From contig CAIOZS010000319.1 of assembly GCA_903862845.1 (NCBI GenBank), forward strand, positions 1 to 36,660: DNA of 36,660 nucleotides. Reading direction: 5' to 3'. The translations under genes and the position numbers were made by a program. Below the pieces are notes generated by a model, which was not told the origin of the DNA, made no database searches, and saw only the letters and a list, made by a program, of their open reading frames with translations. Below are positions 1 to 8,091 of this stretch, piece by piece (position 1 is the stretch's first letter; every line of letters starts with the position of its first letter). The DNA is from an uncultured Thermoleophilia bacterium (GTDB lineage Bacteria; Actinomycetota; Thermoleophilia; UBA2241).

Positions 1-780
1 CGCAACCTCGAGCTCGGCGCGGCCGCGGGCGTCGGCCTCGCCGGCCGCGGCGGCGGCCTCCCGGACCTCCGCCGCGGCTGCGGCCGCGGCTTGCGCGGCG
101 TCGGCCAGCTCCTCCGCTGTGCTCACTCCGGCGTCGCGCAGCCGGTCGGTGCGGCGCACATCGTTGATCTCCCGCTGCTTGCGCACGTCGCCGGCGGTCT
201 CCCGCAGAGCGTGTTCGACGGCGCCGTAGAAGCCGGTCGCGAACAGGGTCGCGAGGATCCGCTCGCGATCGGGCGTCTTGGCGGTGAGGAGCTCCTGAAA
301 GCGCCCCTGAGGCAGCATGACGACCTGTCGAAACTGCTCGTCGCGAAAACCGAGGATCTCGGTGACCTTCGCCGTGACCGGCGACCAGCCGTGGGCGAGA
401 GGCCTGGGCTCGTCGCCGTCAAGCACCCAGAGGGTCGCGTCCTGGTTCTCCGTCGTCGTACCTTCGCCGACCTTCTTCGGCCGTTCCTGCTGAGGCCGGC
501 GAACAATGCGATAGGCAGTCTCGCCGACGGAGAAGTCGAGCTCGACCTCGGTGAGCAGGTCGGGGCGGGCGTGCTGGCTGCGCATGTCGCGGGGGTCGCG
601 TTCCGCGCCGCTCGAAGCGCCGTACAGGGCGAACGCCATGGCATCGAGCACCGTCGTCTTGCCGGCGCCGGTGGGCCCGCAGACGAGGAAGAAGCGGTGC
701 TCGCCGAGCTCCGCGAAGTCCAGGACCTCGCGCTTGCCGTAGGGGCCAAACGCCTGCATGGCCACGCGGAGCGGCCTCAC
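1..780 (-). CDS. sbcC: SbcC, ATPase/exonuclease subunit (N-terminal part; runs off the window)
   Basis: Large subunit of the SbcCD (Rad50/Mre11-type) nuclease, which cuts hairpins and processes DNA ends. The GTG start at 780 overlaps the sbcD stop as GTGA, so the two are translationally coupled. The 260 residues present show the Walker A loop GPTGAGKTT (residues 35-43) and the Q-loop segment MLPQGR with Gln about residue 158. The last 60 residues or so are Ala/Glu/Arg-rich and look like the start of the long coiled coil. Signature motif, Walker B and zinc hook lie beyond position 1. The frame is open to the window edge. The family and partner gene are clear; only the missing C-terminal part is unknown. 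Confidence 0.93.
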   Translation of the reverse strand, partial: MRPLRVAMQAFGPYGKREVLDFAELGEHRFFLVCGPTGAGKTTVLDAMAFALYGASSGAERDPRDMRSQHARPDLLTEVELDFSVGETAYRIVRRPQQERPKKVGEGTTTENQDATLWVLDGDEPRPLAHGWSPVTAKVTEILGFRDEQFRQVVMLPQGRFQELLTAKTPDRERILATLFATGFYGAVEHALRETAGDVRKQREINDVRRTDRLRDAGVSTAEELADAAQAAAAAAAEVREAAAAAGEADARGRAELEVA

Positions 781-1946
781 GGGGTGGCCTCCCGATCGAC
801 CCGGCGCAGCTTGTCCACGACCTCGGCGAACGCCATCCTCTCTGCTTCGCTGGGGTCGTCGCCCGTGACGTAGCGGAAGAAATCGGCGAAGAGCTCGGCT
901 TCGCCGGCGCGGCGCGGGTCCGGGCGCGCGCCGCGCCCGGCAGCCTCGCGCTCGAGGTCCGGGCGCTCGACCCTCATCGTCGACGGATACACCTCTCGCA
1001 GGCGCGACAGGGGGTCGAGGAGGGCGCCTCGGTCGCGCAGGCGGGCGAGCACGTAGTCGTCGCGCCCCGGGTCGGTGCGGCCGCGCTCGAGGATCTCGGC
1101 GAGCGTGCCCTCGACCCTGCGCACGTCGTGGGGCGCGGCCAGCTCCGCCTGCTCCGCAGCGATGGCCGCAAGCCCGTCGCGGGCAGGCGCTCCGACCTCG
1201 ACGACGGTCACCGACTTGCGCTGCTCGTGCTCCGCGAAGGAGTACTTGAGGAGCGAGCCGGCGTAGCGCACGCGCTCGTCGCCGGCGCACTGCGGTCGGT
1301 GGAGATGGCCGAGCGCGACGTAGTCGAAGCCGGCGAAGACAGAGACGGGCACCTCGCCGGCGCCGCCGAGGCTCAGCGGTCGCTCGGACTCGCTGGTCTC
1401 GGCGCCGGTGACGTAGGCGTGCGCGACGAGGACCGCGCGCGCCCCGGCCGGCGTCGCCGCGCGCGCCCGCGCGACGCCGGCCGCCAGCGCCGCGGCGTGA
1501 TCGAGGATCGAATCGTCAGCGTACCTGTAGCGTGCCTCGGCGGGCGCCGCATAGGGGAGCGCGTGGACGGCGACCCGCCCGTGCTCGTCCTCCAGCACGA
1601 GAGGCTCCGCCGCGGGGGAGAGCTGCCCGGCGACCCACAGGCCGCGCTCGCGGTAGAGCCCGGCGCCGAACCCGACGCGCTCGGCGCTGTCGTGGTTGCC
1701 GGCGATCGCCACCACCGGCACGCCGAGGCCGAGGACGATCTCGCTGAGGACGTGATCGAGCAGTTCCACGGCCTCAGTGGGCGGCACGGCGCGGTCGTAG
1801 AGGTCGCCGGCGACGAGCACGGCCGCCGGGCGGACCGCGGCCACCAGGCCGATCAGCTTCTCGAGGACCACGGCCTGGTCGCCGGTGAGATGACGGCCGT
1901 GGAACAGCCGCCCCAGGTGCCAGTCGGCGGTGTGGATGAGCCTCAT
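777..1946 (-). CDS. sbcD: SbcD, Mre11-type nuclease subunit
   Basis: Calcineurin-like phosphoesterase subunit of SbcCD, 389 aa. The five metal-binding motifs are visible in order: HTADWHLG (residues 5-12), GDLYDR, GNHD, the H of VAHAY, and GHLHRP. The C-terminal third is the usual cap and SbcC-binding region. I chose the ATG at 1946 because the phosphoesterase fold begins exactly there; in-frame codons further upstream add only an Arg/Ala-rich stretch with no counterpart in the family. A TAGTGT hexamer lies 7 bases before this ATG, so the message is probably almost leaderless. It is the first gene of the sbcDC pair and diverges from the DUF2779 gene. Confidence 0.93.
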   Translation of the reverse strand: MRLIHTADWHLGRLFHGRHLTGDQAVVLEKLIGLVAAVRPAAVLVAGDLYDRAVPPTEAVELLDHVLSEIVLGLGVPVVAIAGNHDSAERVGFGAGLYRERGLWVAGQLSPAAEPLVLEDEHGRVAVHALPYAAPAEARYRYADDSILDHAAALAAGVARARAATPAGARAVLVAHAYVTGAETSESERPLSLGGAGEVPVSVFAGFDYVALGHLHRPQCAGDERVRYAGSLLKYSFAEHEQRKSVTVVEVGAPARDGLAAIAAEQAELAAPHDVRRVEGTLAEILERGRTDPGRDDYVLARLRDRGALLDPLSRLREVYPSTMRVERPDLEREAAGRGARPDPRRAGEAELFADFFRYVTGDDPSEAERMAFAEVVDKLRRVDREATP

Positions 1947-1953
1947 GGCCGCG

Positions 1954-2034
1954 ACACTAGCACAGAGCCGCGCAGGGAGCGGCGGGCGCGCGAAGAGGCC
2001 GCAGCCCACGCGCGGCGGCGCGACAGGGTAGAAT
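1954..2034. promoter_or_regulatory. Divergent -10 boxes for sbcD and the DUF2779 gene
   Basis: The 95-base gap holds two outward-facing -10-like hexamers. TAGTGT on the minus strand (1959-1954) predicts a start of transcription at about 1947, one base before the sbcD ATG. TAGAAT on the plus strand (2029-2034) predicts a start at about 2041, one base before the GTG at 2042. Neither gene has a Shine-Dalgarno sequence, which fits leaderless translation. No convincing -35 box is seen for either. Confidence 0.5.
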
Positions 2035-2041
2035 AGACCAA

Positions 2042-3430
2042 GTGCGCACCTTCCGCCTCTCGAAATCCCGCATCACCGCCGGCCTGCAGTGCGGCAAGCG
2101 TCTCTGGCTCGCCATCCATCGCCCCGAGCTCGAGGTCTACAGCGCCGACACGCGGCGCCGCTTCGCCGCCGGCAACAGCGTCGGCGAGGTGGCCCGCGAG
2201 CTCTACGGCGGGGGCGCTCTCATCGACGGCGGCCGCAACCTCAGCCAAGCCCTGCGCGACACCGAGGCCGCCCTTGCGGCGCCCGGCGACGTCACGCTCT
2301 ACGAGGCCACGTTCCGCCACAGCGGCGTCCTCATCCGCGCGGACGTCCTGGAGCGCCGCGACGGGCGCTATCGTATGGTCGAGGTCAAGTCGGCCACGCG
2401 TCTCAAGGAGTATCACCTGCAGGACGTGGCCATCCAGGCGTGGGTCACAGAGGGCTCCGGGGTGCCGCTCGACGTGCTCGGCGTGGCCGTCATCGACACC
2501 GACTTCGTCTACCCCGGCGGCCACGACTACCGCGGCCTGCTGCGCGAGATCGCGGTCGCCGATCAGGCGCGCCCCCTGATGGCGCACATCCCGGGGTGGG
2601 TGCGCGGCTTCAACGAGCTGCTCGCCGGGCCGCTGCCGGCCATCAGGACGGGCCCCCAGTGCCGGCGCCCGTTCGAGTGCCCGTTCATCTCGTTCTGCGA
2701 GGAACAAGAAGGCAAGCTGCCCGGCGCCCGGAACGACGAGCTCGATCTCGCCGGGGCCTGTCGGCCGGCCGTGACGATCGACGTCACCGCGGGCACCGTC
2801 AACCCGGCGGCCGGCGAGCTCCTCGCCACGCTTGCGTACCCCAGGTACTACCTCGACTTCGAGACGGTGCAGTTCGCGGTGCCCCTGTGGGCGGGCACCC
2901 AGCCCTTTCAGCAGCTCGTCTTCCAGTGGTCTTGCCACGTGGAGACGCGGCCCGGCGAGCTGGACCACCTCGAGTTTCTCGACACCGACGGCGAGCCGCC
3001 CATGCGCGCCGCCGCCGAGGCTCTTCTCGCGGCGCTCGGCGGCGAAGGTCCCATCTTCGTCTACCACGACTTCGAGAAGTGGCGTCTGATGGAGATGGCG
3101 ACCATGTTCCCCGATCTCGCGCCGCGTCTCGAGGCGATCATGGGGCGCCTCGTCGACCTTCTGCGCCTCACGCGCGATCACTACCGTCACCCCGCGCTCA
3201 ACGGTTCGTACTCGCTTAAGACGGTACTGCCGACCATCGATCCCGAGCTCGACCACGCGCTGCTCGGCGACGTGCAGGACGGCCTCTCCGCGCAGGCCGC
3301 CTTCCATGAAGCCATGGCGCCCGACACGCCGGCGGAGCGCCGAGAGGCCCTCCGCCGATCCTTGCTCGAGTACTGCGCTCTCGACACGCTGGCGCTGGTA
3401 CGCGTCGCACATCGCCTGAGCAGTGCCTGA
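2042..3430 (+). CDS. DUF2779 protein: PD-(D/E)XK nuclease-like plus DEDD exonuclease-like
   Basis: 462 aa with a GTG start. The N-terminal half resembles Cas4/AddB-type iron-sulfur nucleases: Cys17 in an LQCGKRLWL motif, then D101, E114-x-K116 and Q132 as a PD-(D/E)XK signature, then Cys207, Cys213 and Cys219, giving four candidate cluster ligands. The C-terminal half (from about residue 265) looks like an RNase H-fold DEDD exonuclease, with D272-x-E274, a YHDFEKWRL segment, and YCALDT near the end. This two-domain layout is the DUF2779 family; I know of no assigned substrate. It stands at the head of a repair-flavoured run and diverges from sbcDC. It probably acts on nucleic acid, but that is inference. 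Confidence 0.8.
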   Translation: MRTFRLSKSRITAGLQCGKRLWLAIHRPELEVYSADTRRRFAAGNSVGEVARELYGGGALIDGGRNLSQALRDTEAALAAPGDVTLYEATFRHSGVLIRADVLERRDGRYRMVEVKSATRLKEYHLQDVAIQAWVTEGSGVPLDVLGVAVIDTDFVYPGGHDYRGLLREIAVADQARPLMAHIPGWVRGFNELLAGPLPAIRTGPQCRRPFECPFISFCEEQEGKLPGARNDELDLAGACRPAVTIDVTAGTVNPAAGELLATLAYPRYYLDFETVQFAVPLWAGTQPFQQLVFQWSCHVETRPGELDHLEFLDTDGEPPMRAAAEALLAALGGEGPIFVYHDFEKWRLMEMATMFPDLAPRLEAIMGRLVDLLRLTRDHYRHPALNGSYSLKTVLPTIDPELDHALLGDVQDGLSAQAAFHEAMAPDTPAERREALRRSLLEYCALDTLALVRVAHRLSSA

Positions 3431-3440
3431 GAGGAACCCT

Positions 3441-4010
3441 ATGGACCATCGCATCGAGATCGAGATGGACGGCCGCGCCGTCACCACGCTCGCCGACATC
3501 GTGCCCGCGCGGGGGCCGTTGCGCGTCCTGTTCATCGGCAAGGCACCGTCGCCGGCCGGCGTCGAGGCCGGCCACTACTTCCAGGGGCGCATGGGCAAGG
3601 GGCTCTGGAAGCGCCTCGACGAGGCAGGCCTTCTGCACGCTTCGAACGGCGAGTCCCCCGACGACCTCCTGCTCGACAACGGCTTCGGGATCACCGACGT
3701 GTGCAAGATGCCGCGGCCGCTCGGCGAGGAGCCCAGCGAGGCCGAGTATACCGAGGGGTGGGAGCGCGTCAGCGGGATCATCACCCGCACGCGCCCGCGC
3801 ATCCTCACCTTCGTCGACAAGGGCGCGCTCGACAAGGTCCTCGAGTATTCGTTCGGCTGGGATCACGAGAGCGGCTACGGCTTCAACGACGACCTCATGC
3901 GCACCTTCGGGCGGCGCGTGTTCGCCTTTCCGCTGCCCGGTGCCGCCTGCACGCTGCGCGAATCGCAGCGGCACCTGGCCGATCTCGCCGGGTCGCTCAA
4001 CGTCGTGTAG
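3441..4010 (+). CDS. Uracil-DNA glycosylase superfamily protein (Mug/TDG-like, atypical active site)
   Basis: 189 aa. The ATG at 3441 follows a GAGGAA ribosome-binding site; a GTG 18 bases upstream overlaps the previous gene and has no such site. The first motif, GKAPSPAGVEAGHYFQG (residues 33-49), aligns with the GINPG motif of Mug/TDG enzymes, and the strand GITDVCKMP and a late FPLPGAA motif fit the same fold. The catalytic Asn of GINPG is Ala here, so the enzyme may use another mechanism, act on another base, or be inactive. It follows the DUF2779 gene by 10 bases, likely in one operon. Superfamily assignment is reasonably firm; function is not. Confidence 0.7.
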   Translation: MDHRIEIEMDGRAVTTLADIVPARGPLRVLFIGKAPSPAGVEAGHYFQGRMGKGLWKRLDEAGLLHASNGESPDDLLLDNGFGITDVCKMPRPLGEEPSEAEYTEGWERVSGIITRTRPRILTFVDKGALDKVLEYSFGWDHESGYGFNDDLMRTFGRRVFAFPLPGAACTLRESQRHLADLAGSLNVV

Positions 4011-4058
4011 CCGCGCCCACGCGCTGCGCCCGCCGGCATCCAGGAGGACAGGATCCGC

Positions 4059-4637
4059 ATGAACATCGTCGCCTTCAACGGCAGCTCGCGCAAGAACGGC
4101 AACACCGCCATCTTGCTCCGCCGCGTGCTCGTCGAGCTCGAGGCCGAGGGCATCGAGACCGAGCTCGTGCAGCTCGCGGGAAAGCGCTTCGCCGGCTGCA
4201 CCGCCTGCCTCAAGTGCGCCGAGACCCTGGACAACCGCTGTTCGGGCGTCCCGGACGACGGCCTCAACGAGTGCCTCCAGAAGATGCTCGCCGCCGACGG
4301 CATCCTCATCGGCTCGCCCACCTACTACGCGAATTGCACGGCCACGACGCAGGCTCTCATGGAGCGCGCCGGGTATGCCACGCGCCAGAACGGCAACCCG
4401 CTGGCGCGCAAGGTGGGCGCCGCCGTGGTCGTGGCCAGGCGCGGCGGCGCCATCCACGCCTTCGACTCCATCAACCACTGGTTCCAGATCAACGAGATGA
4501 TCCTCATCGGCTCGAGCTACTGGAACATCGCCGTCGGCCGCGAGATCGGTGACGTGGAGCACGACGAAGAGGGACTTGCGACCATGACTACTCTGGGCCG
4601 GACGATGGCCTGGGCGCTCAAGAAGCTCAACGCGTGA
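4059..4637 (+). CDS. NAD(P)H-dependent flavodoxin-like / iron-sulfur flavoprotein
   Basis: 192 aa, with a good ribosome-binding site (AGGAGG at 4042) before the ATG. The N-terminal GSSRKNGNT (residues 8-16) is the FMN phosphate-binding loop of the NADPH-dependent FMN reductase family, and GSPTYYAN is the second flavin loop. Cys47, Cys50, Cys53 and Cys61 form a C-x2-C-x2-C-x7-C cluster like the compact 4Fe-4S motif of archaeal and bacterial Isf flavoproteins. A redox role is therefore likely; the electron partner is unknown. It is the last gene of the plus-strand run and is followed by a strong hairpin. Confidence 0.82.
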   Translation: MNIVAFNGSSRKNGNTAILLRRVLVELEAEGIETELVQLAGKRFAGCTACLKCAETLDNRCSGVPDDGLNECLQKMLAADGILIGSPTYYANCTATTQALMERAGYATRQNGNPLARKVGAAVVVARRGGAIHAFDSINHWFQINEMILIGSSYWNIAVGREIGDVEHDEEGLATMTTLGRTMAWALKKLNA

Positions 4638-4639
4638 AC

Positions 4640-4669
4640 GGGCCCGGCGGTCCCTTGACCGCCGGGCCC
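4640..4669 (+). terminator. Terminator-like hairpin after the flavoprotein gene
   Basis: A perfect 13-bp inverted repeat (4640-4652 with 4657-4669) closes a 4-base CCTT loop 3 bases after the flavoprotein stop. There is no T-run, which is common for terminators in very GC-rich genomes. It could also stop transcription from the minus-strand peptide gene at 4707-4886. Confidence 0.65.
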
Positions 4670-4706
4670 TCTGCACGCGTCCCTTGTCGGCGCACGGCTT
4701 CTGCCG

Positions 4707-4886
4707 TCACGTCTTTCCGTGTTTGATCTCGCCGATGCGGGTCGCGGGGTGGTGCATCGTCTTGTTGTTCCAGCTCGCCGGCGGGGACTTCGTCTTTGAG
4801 GTGGCCGGCCAGCCGCTCCGTTCCTCGCGGTGCTCATGACGCTTCGGGCTCGGGACCTTCGCGTGGTCGCCGTCGTCGGGTCTCAT
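4707..4886 (-). CDS. Small basic hydrophilic peptide, unrecognised (59 aa)
   Basis: The ATG at 4886 is preceded at ideal distance by GGGAGGT. The 59-residue product is rich in Lys, His, Pro, Ser and Thr, has no hydrophobic segment and no Cys, and ends in EIKHGKT. I do not recognise it. Support for a real gene is the strong ribosome-binding site, an otherwise empty gap, and a hairpin downstream that could end its message. It lies 80 bases after the AIM24 gene on the same strand and could be co-transcribed with it. It may be a small nucleic-acid-binding or disordered protein, but nothing in the sequence decides this. Confidence 0.5.
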   Translation of the reverse strand: MRPDDGDHAKVPSPKRHEHREERSGWPATSKTKSPPASWNNKTMHHPATRIGEIKHGKT

Positions 4887-4966
4887 GCTGCACCTCCCGT
4901 GACGCACGTATATGAGTGTGGTACCCGCCGGAGCGGCGGCGAAACAGTTGGGCAGCCGGCGGGCTC

Positions 4967-5641
4967 TCAGTTGCCGCTCTTGGGCAGCAGCGGGATCAGC
5001 CAGCTGACGAAGGCCGCCTCGCTGCGGGTCTGCATGTAGAAGGTGCCCGGACCGGTGAGCGTCACCACGAAGCCCTCGCCGCTGAGGAGCAGCGACTTGA
5101 GGCCGCCGACCTTGTGCACCTCGATGGCCAGGCTCTCCGGCCAGGCCACGAGGTGGCCGGAGTCGACCGTGTACTGCTGCCCGGCTTGCAGGTCGAGGCG
5201 GCGCAGGGCGCCGTAGGTGGCGACGATCGCCTTGCCCTGCCCGCTGCACTTGACGACGAAGAAGGAGGAGGCCCCGAAGGCGCCCTTGAGCCCGCCCCAC
5301 TTGGTGTCGAGGTCGATGCCCTCCTCAGAGGCGATGAAGCCGTCGCGGTGGAACAGCCAGGTCTCACCCTGCAGGTCCACGTAGGTCATGTCGCCGGGCA
5401 GCGACGAGGCCAGCAGGATCTCGCCGCCCGACGGCGGCGCCGTGAACATGTTCATGAAAAAGGACTCGCCGGAGAACGAGCGTTTGAGGCCCTTGAAAAT
5501 ACCGCCCTGGGTCGTGGTCTCGATCTGCGTGCCGGTGGTCATGCTGATCATGGCGCCGCTCTCGGCGCGCAGCTTTTCCCCGCCGGCAAGCTTGGCGACC
5601 GCGACGGTGAAGGCCGGACCGTTCTGAAACTCGACTTCCAT
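4967..5641 (-). CDS. AIM24 family (TIGR00266) protein
   Basis: 224 aa, read as a predicted beta-rich AIM24/TIGR00266 protein. Recognisable family features are the opening MEVEFQNGPAFTVAVAKL, the segment SGAMISMT, and Gly-rich strands such as GGIFKGLKRSFSGESFF and LLLSGEGFVVTLTGPG. The ATG at 5641 has a GAGGAGGGAG ribosome-binding site. There are no transmembrane segments and no signal peptide. In bacteria the family has no settled biochemical role; the mitochondrial relative affects inner-membrane organisation. It is transcribed away from the ABC-exporter operon, with 184 bases between starts. Confidence 0.85.
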   Translation of the reverse strand: MEVEFQNGPAFTVAVAKLAGGEKLRAESGAMISMTTGTQIETTTQGGIFKGLKRSFSGESFFMNMFTAPPSGGEILLASSLPGDMTYVDLQGETWLFHRDGFIASEEGIDLDTKWGGLKGAFGASSFFVVKCSGQGKAIVATYGALRRLDLQAGQQYTVDSGHLVAWPESLAIEVHKVGGLKSLLLSGEGFVVTLTGPGTFYMQTRSEAAFVSWLIPLLPKSGN

Positions 5642-5825
5642 GTGGATCTCCCTCCTCGTGGATACGGTGTCGATCTCTGGTACCCACTGGTCGGCCACCG
5701 CACCCGTTGACTTGAATCGGGAGGCGTGGCGCCCAGGCCGCGGCGCTTTCTCCGCGGCGGGCGGAGTGGCATACTCTGGGGCGGCGCGCGGGCGCCGGCC
5801 GAGCCACTTCGAGCGGGAGCGCATC

Positions 5826-5945
5826 ATGGCCAAGCAGTTCTTCGGAGGCTTCTTCGCCACGCTGACCTTCGTCGTCGTCGTCCTGGCGGCGCTGTTCGGC
5901 ATCTTCACCCTGGTCAGCTACCTCGCCGGGCCCGTCGGCGGGTGA
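5826..5945 (+). CDS. 39-aa single-span membrane peptide heading an ABC exporter operon
   Basis: The ATG at 5826 has a GGGAGC ribosome-binding site. The peptide begins MAKQFFGGFF and continues with one hydrophobic segment of about 22 residues, ending in AGPVGG. Its TGA overlaps the GTG of the ABC ATPase as GTGA, so translation of the two is coupled, which is the best evidence that the peptide is real. A CATACT hexamer at 5770-5775 may be its -10 box. It could be a small accessory subunit or regulator of the exporter. The family is unrecognised. Confidence 0.65.
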   Translation: MAKQFFGGFFATLTFVVVVLAALFGIFTLVSYLAGPVGG

Positions 5946-6985
5946 GCGCGGCGTGCGCCGCGCCGCCGGCCGGCGCCGCCGGCGACGTCGTCATCTCCAT
6001 CCGCGAGCTCACCAAGCGTTACGGTGAGCTCGTCGCCGTCGACGGCATCTCCTTCACGGTGCGGCGCGGCGAGGTTTTCGGCATCCTCGGTCCCAATGGG
6101 GCCGGCAAGACGACCACGCTCGAGATGGTCGAGGGCCTCTCGCGTCCCGACGGCGGCACGGTTGTCGTCGACGGCCTGCCCGTGTGGCCCGATCCCAAGG
6201 CGGTCAAGGCACGCATCGGCGTGCAACTCCAGGCCACGGCGCTCTTCGACTACCTGCGTCTGCGCGAGATCATCCACCTTTTCGGCTCGTGCTACGGGGT
6301 GCGCCGTACGCCCGGCGAGATCGACGCCCTCCTCGAGCGTGTGGGCCTGCTCGAGAAACGCGACAGCTTTGCCGACCAGCTCTCCGGCGGCCAGGCGCAG
6401 CGCCTCTCCATCGCTCTGGCGCTGGTCAACGATCCGGTGGTCACCTTTCTTGACGAACCCACGACGGGCCTCGACCCGCGTGCCCGGCGCGCCCTTTGGG
6501 ACGTCATCCGCGCGATCAACGCGGCCGGCACCACCGTCGTGCTCACCACGCATTACATGGAGGAGGCCGAGCGCCTCTGCGCGCGCGTCGCCGTGATGGA
6601 CCACGGCCACGTCATGGCGCTCGACACGCCGCGCGCCCTGGTGCACGCCCTCGGTGCCGACGCGCACGTGACGTTCACGCTGAGCGCACCCGTGCCGCTG
6701 GAGGCGCTCTGCGAGCTGGACGGCGTGTCGAGCTGCTCGGCCCACGAGGGCGAGGGCTACGCGATGATCGCCGGCAGCGCGCAGCGCGCCGTCGTCTCGC
6801 TGCTCGACCTGGCCGCCGCTCGCGGCCTCGACGTCGCGAACCTGGACGTGCAGGGCGCCAACCTTGAGGACGTCTTTCTGCGCATGACCGGCCGCACGCT
6901 GGCCGAGGAAGAAGAGCGGGACGAGCTCACGGACGAGCCGCAGAAGCCCCGCCGCCGCAGCTTCTTCGGGGGCGGCGGCCGATGA
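5942..6985 (+). CDS. ABC-2 type exporter, ATP-binding subunit
   Basis: 347 aa with a GTG start. The nucleotide-binding domain (residues about 17-235) shows Walker A GPNGAGKT (50-57), signature LSGGQ, Walker B VTFLDEP, D-loop GLD, and the H-loop in LTTHYMEEAE. This arrangement is typical of the DrrA/NatA group. A C-terminal extension of about 110 residues follows, of the kind found in DrrA-type drug or lipid exporters, ending in an acidic then Arg-rich tail. The stop overlaps the permease start as ATGA, so the two subunits are made together. Substrate unknown. Confidence 0.93.
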   Translation: MSAACAAPPAGAAGDVVISIRELTKRYGELVAVDGISFTVRRGEVFGILGPNGAGKTTTLEMVEGLSRPDGGTVVVDGLPVWPDPKAVKARIGVQLQATALFDYLRLREIIHLFGSCYGVRRTPGEIDALLERVGLLEKRDSFADQLSGGQAQRLSIALALVNDPVVTFLDEPTTGLDPRARRALWDVIRAINAAGTTVVLTTHYMEEAERLCARVAVMDHGHVMALDTPRALVHALGADAHVTFTLSAPVPLEALCELDGVSSCSAHEGEGYAMIAGSAQRAVVSLLDLAAARGLDVANLDVQGANLEDVFLRMTGRTLAEEEERDELTDEPQKPRRRSFFGGGGR

Positions 6986-8073
6986 GGGCCTTCCTCGACT
7001 TTCTCAAAGCCTTCACGCTGATGTTCCTGCGCAATCGCCAGGCGCTCTTCTGGACGTTCTTCTTCCCGGTGCTGCTCATGGGGCTGCTCGGCATCGTCTT
7101 CGGGCACGGCTTCGGCGGCGCGCTCAACCTGGCGATCGTGAAGCTCGACGACGGCATGGTCGCGGGCGTGATGGTGCAGGCCTTCAAGAACGCGGACGGC
7201 ATCACCGTGTCGCAGCCGGCCACCGAGGCCGAGGCGCTCCGGCAGCTCCGCGGCGGCAACGTCCAAGGCGTGCTCGTGCTGCCGGCGGGCCTGCAGCGGG
7301 GCTTCGCGGAGGGGGACGCCACCGTCAGGCTTCCGTTCCACTACGACAATTCGGATCTGGCCACGGCCGGCCAGATCATGGGCGTCACCCAGCAGATCGT
7401 GGAGTCGGTGGGCAACGGCATCGCTCAGGTCCAGCCGAAGCTCGGCATCAAGCCGCTGGGCATGAAGTCGCAGAGTCTCAACTACCTCGACTTCCTGGTC
7501 CCCGGCATCGTCGCCCTGTCGATCATGCAGACGGCGATCTTCGGGATCGCCGGGACGATCGTCACGTACAAGGAGAAAGGCGTGCTGCGCCGCTTGCGGG
7601 CCACGCCGCTGCCGATGCGCAGCTTCATGGGCTCCAACGTCACGATGCGCGTCGTCACCGCCCTCATCCAGACGGCCCTTGTGCTCGCCGTGGGGATCCT
7701 CCTCTTCCACGTCACGGTGAGCGGCTCGCTGCCGCTCGTGGCTCTCGTCGCCATTGTCGGCGCCGGCTGCTTCGTGAGCCTGGGGTTCGTGATCGCCGCC
7801 GTCTCCAAGAACCAGGAAGTGGCTCAAGCCTTGATGAACGTCGTGCAGACCCCCATGATGTTCCTCAGCGGCATCTTCTTCCCCATGAACAACGCTCCGG
7901 CGTGGATCCAGCCCGTCGTCAAGGTTCTGCCGCTCACGTATCTCGCGAGCGCCCTGCGCGCCGTCATCATCGACAACGCGAGCTTGTGGGCGGTACGCTG
8001 GGATCTCGCGATCCTGCTGGCCGCCACCGGCGTGTTCGTGGTGGTGGCGTGGCGCTTCTTCCGCTGGGAGTGA
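6982..8073 (+). CDS. ABC-2 type exporter, permease subunit
   Basis: 363 aa. One transmembrane helix near residues 20-42 is followed by an extracytoplasmic domain of about 130 residues, then five hydrophobic helices from about residue 170 to 358, the standard ABC2_membrane architecture. The segment GVLRRLRATPLP, after the second hydrophobic block, is the conserved cytoplasmic coupling region of this family. The start overlaps the ATPase stop. It forms the channel of the exporter; the cargo could be a drug, lipid or polysaccharide precursor and cannot be told from the sequence. Confidence 0.92.
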   Translation: MRAFLDFLKAFTLMFLRNRQALFWTFFFPVLLMGLLGIVFGHGFGGALNLAIVKLDDGMVAGVMVQAFKNADGITVSQPATEAEALRQLRGGNVQGVLVLPAGLQRGFAEGDATVRLPFHYDNSDLATAGQIMGVTQQIVESVGNGIAQVQPKLGIKPLGMKSQSLNYLDFLVPGIVALSIMQTAIFGIAGTIVTYKEKGVLRRLRATPLPMRSFMGSNVTMRVVTALIQTALVLAVGILLFHVTVSGSLPLVALVAIVGAGCFVSLGFVIAAVSKNQEVAQALMNVVQTPMMFLSGIFFPMNNAPAWIQPVVKVLPLTYLASALRAVIIDNASLWAVRWDLAILLAATGVFVVVAWRFFRWE

Positions 8074-8091
8074 GAACCGAAAGGAACCGGG

